The translations under genes were made by a program, and so were the position numbers. From contig DIDE01000007.1 in the NCBI GenBank assembly GCA_002417975.1, positions 1-7,039 on the forward strand: a stretch of DNA of 7,039 nt, in the 5' to 3' direction. Origin of the DNA: Eggerthellaceae bacterium UBA5808. Lineage in GTDB: Bacteria > Actinomycetota > Coriobacteriia > Coriobacteriales > Eggerthellaceae. Of this stretch, positions 5,955-7,039 are shown in pieces (position 1 is the first letter of the stretch; each line of letters begins with the position of its first letter). The notes under the pieces are model-generated. The model did no database searches. It saw only the letters and a list, made by a program, of their open reading frames with translations, and was not told the DNA's origin.

Positions 5955-6689
5955 TTGAAGATAGGCATCGATGGAAGGGCTATTGGCGCTGAGAAAATCA
6001 AGCAGTGGGAAGACGAGAGGCGTAAAGCTGCAATCAAGATGATGCGACGGGTCTTCGACATTGATCTGGACGATTGCACGAATGAGGAGCTTGCAGCAGC
6101 AAAGAGGGCTTTTCCCGATGATGCAATCCTCAGAAGGCTTCATGGGAGAATTTGGGTTTCCGATGTGGGAACGAAGTTGCTCAACGCGCTGTGCCATGAA
6201 CGGAGGCGTTCCAGTGTCACGGAAATAGACCTTCCGCACATCAGCGCCAAGCGAACGCTGGACTCGTATTTCGATGTCATGCTGAACAATAGCGAAGAGA
6301 ATCGGCTGTTGGGCATTCGAGCGAACCCTGACCATTATCTGGTCAAAGGGTGCGGTGATATGCGGCAGGAAGTCATCGAGTGCACCGGCGCTATGGGCAT
6401 ACAGTCGCATTTCATCATCGTATACGGCGATGAGTCCGGCCTGCAATCGAAGCATGACCCAAGCTATGCCTATCAGGCATGCGGCACCTGCTTTCTTGCC
6501 GATGGAACGTCCATCGGCGGGGTTCGCCATCAGATGAAGGAGACGTCGGAGGGTACCCATGTGCGGCTCGAGGTCGAGTTCCCGGCAAACCTTCCGCGTA
6601 GAATTCTCAAGCAGCATCAGATCCATCTGGCCTGCGAGTTCTCGAACTGGTTCGGCGAGATCCTTAGAAGGGATGAGGGGAATGAATAA
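5955..6689 (+). CDS. Conserved-looking hypothetical protein, TTG start, between marR and an SDR
   Basis: The product has 244 residues and I do not recognise its family. The TTG start is accepted because AAGGAG ends 6 bases before it and no in-frame ATG lies nearby. No signal peptide or membrane segment is seen, so it should be cytoplasmic. The N-terminal 100 residues are charged and helical (IKQWEDERRKAAIKMMRRVF). The C-terminal half looks like a compact mixed fold with NPDHYLVKGCGDMRQEV (125-140), CGTC (176-179), DGTSIGGVRHQM (183-194) and HQIHLACEFSNWF (221-233). Cys133, Cys143, Cys176, Cys179, His192, His221 and His224 could form a metal or active site, but this is speculative. The stop overlaps the dehydrogenase start by 8 bases (ATGAATAA), so the two are translationally coupled and probably act on the same substrate or pathway. 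A long antisense frame exists but has no ribosome site. Confidence 0.82.
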   Translation: MKIGIDGRAIGAEKIKQWEDERRKAAIKMMRRVFDIDLDDCTNEELAAAKRAFPDDAILRRLHGRIWVSDVGTKLLNALCHERRRSSVTEIDLPHISAKRTLDSYFDVMLNNSEENRLLGIRANPDHYLVKGCGDMRQEVIECTGAMGIQSHFIIVYGDESGLQSKHDPSYAYQACGTCFLADGTSIGGVRHQMKETSEGTHVRLEVEFPANLPRRILKQHQIHLACEFSNWFGEILRRDEGNE

Positions 6690-7039
6690 TGCTAAGACCG
6701 TGCTAGTCACGGGGGCATCGTCGGGAATCGGTAAGGCACTTGCGCAGGAGTTCGCCTCTCATGGGCGCGACTTGGTTTTGGTCGCCCGCAGAGAGGATCG
6801 CCTGAATGAGGTCGCTGGGAAACTAGAGGCAAAGCATGGAATTCGGGTGCATACGTTTGCGGCTGATCTCCTCGAAGCCGGAGCACCGCAGGGCATTCTC
6901 GACTTTCTGGATGGAGAAGGCATTAGCGTGGATATCCTGGTCAACAACGCCGGGATGGGGGATGCCGGGTCGTTTGCTGACATGGAATGGGGCAGAGTGA
7001 GGTCCATCTTAAACCTCAATATTGGCGCGACCACTCAGA
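6682..7039 (+). CDS. Short-chain dehydrogenase/reductase (SDR), 3' end cut by window
   Basis: The first 119 residues of a classical SDR are present. Residues 10-17 TGASSGIG form the dinucleotide-binding glycine motif TGxxxGxG. Arg36-Arg37 after the second strand suggest NADP(H) over NAD(H). Asp62 fits the position contacting the adenine ring, and NNAG is at 88-91. Asn113, in the helix 4 segment NLNIGA, matches the catalytic asparagine. The Ser-Tyr-Lys triad would follow beyond the window. SDR enzymes reduce carbonyls or oxidise alcohols on many small molecules; the substrate cannot be read here. The start overlaps the upstream gene by 8 bases and is preceded by AAGGG at 8 bases, so it is co-transcribed and under the control proposed for the MarR protein. 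About half to two thirds of a typical 240-260 residue SDR is missing. Confidence 0.93.
   Translation, partial: MNNAKTVLVTGASSGIGKALAQEFASHGRDLVLVARREDRLNEVAGKLEAKHGIRVHTFAADLLEAGAPQGILDFLDGEGISVDILVNNAGMGDAGSFADMEWGRVRSILNLNIGATTQ

Noticed and set aside
5883..6710. 275-codon open frame on the minus strand
   Set aside because: It lies antisense to the 244-residue gene and has no plausible ribosome site. The plus-strand frame has a good ribosome site, an operator in front and an 8-base overlap with the SDR, so the minus frame is a shadow.
6759..7034. 91-codon minus-strand frame
   Set aside because: It lies antisense to a clear SDR coding sequence whose glycine motif and NNAG are unambiguous.

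Overview
The window looks like accessory DNA from a host-associated Gram-positive bacterium. A Coriobacteriia-like actinobacterium (Collinsella, Olsenella or Atopobium type) is my best guess. The guess rests on a large secreted subtilase with a Pro/Thr-rich tail and a C-terminal membrane anchor, strong AGGAGG-type ribosome sites, mixed base composition, and the style of the regulators. It is an inference; no rRNA or housekeeping marker is present.

Layout. (1) 1-2334, plus strand: the C-terminal three quarters or so of a cell-surface S8 serine protease, cut by the window edge. It ends in a Pro/Thr-rich stalk, a degenerate sorting-like motif and a membrane helix. (2) 2475-3245, minus strand, convergent with the protease: a MerR-type regulator whose C-terminus carries two membrane helices and a four-cysteine zinc ribbon. 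It is preceded by two related 13-bp dyads 54 bp apart. (3) 3462-3975, minus strand: a small toxin-antitoxin remnant. An intact VbhA-like antitoxin with a good promoter and ribosome site is followed, with an 8-nt overlap, by a Fic-domain toxin gene killed by an in-frame TAG and missing its catalytic half. (4) 4311-5015, plus strand: a PAP2-type membrane phosphatase gene with no clear ribosome site and no C-terminal motif, probably truncated. (5) 5016-5394: about 380 bases with no credible gene but with inverted and direct repeats and two tandem hairpins. (6) 5395-7039, plus strand: a tidy regulated operon made of a MarR-family regulator, an unrecognised 244-residue protein and the first third or so of a short-chain dehydrogenase.

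The clearest new observation is in the last operon. A near-identical 16-bp palindrome (AGTWTAG-NN-CTAWACT) occurs twice. One copy covers the -10 box of the marR promoter. The other lies in the gap between marR and the next gene at almost the same distance from the start codon. This predicts that the MarR protein represses both itself and the unknown gene plus the dehydrogenase. The middle of the window (about 3350-5390) reads as decaying or repeat-rich DNA between two functional blocks.
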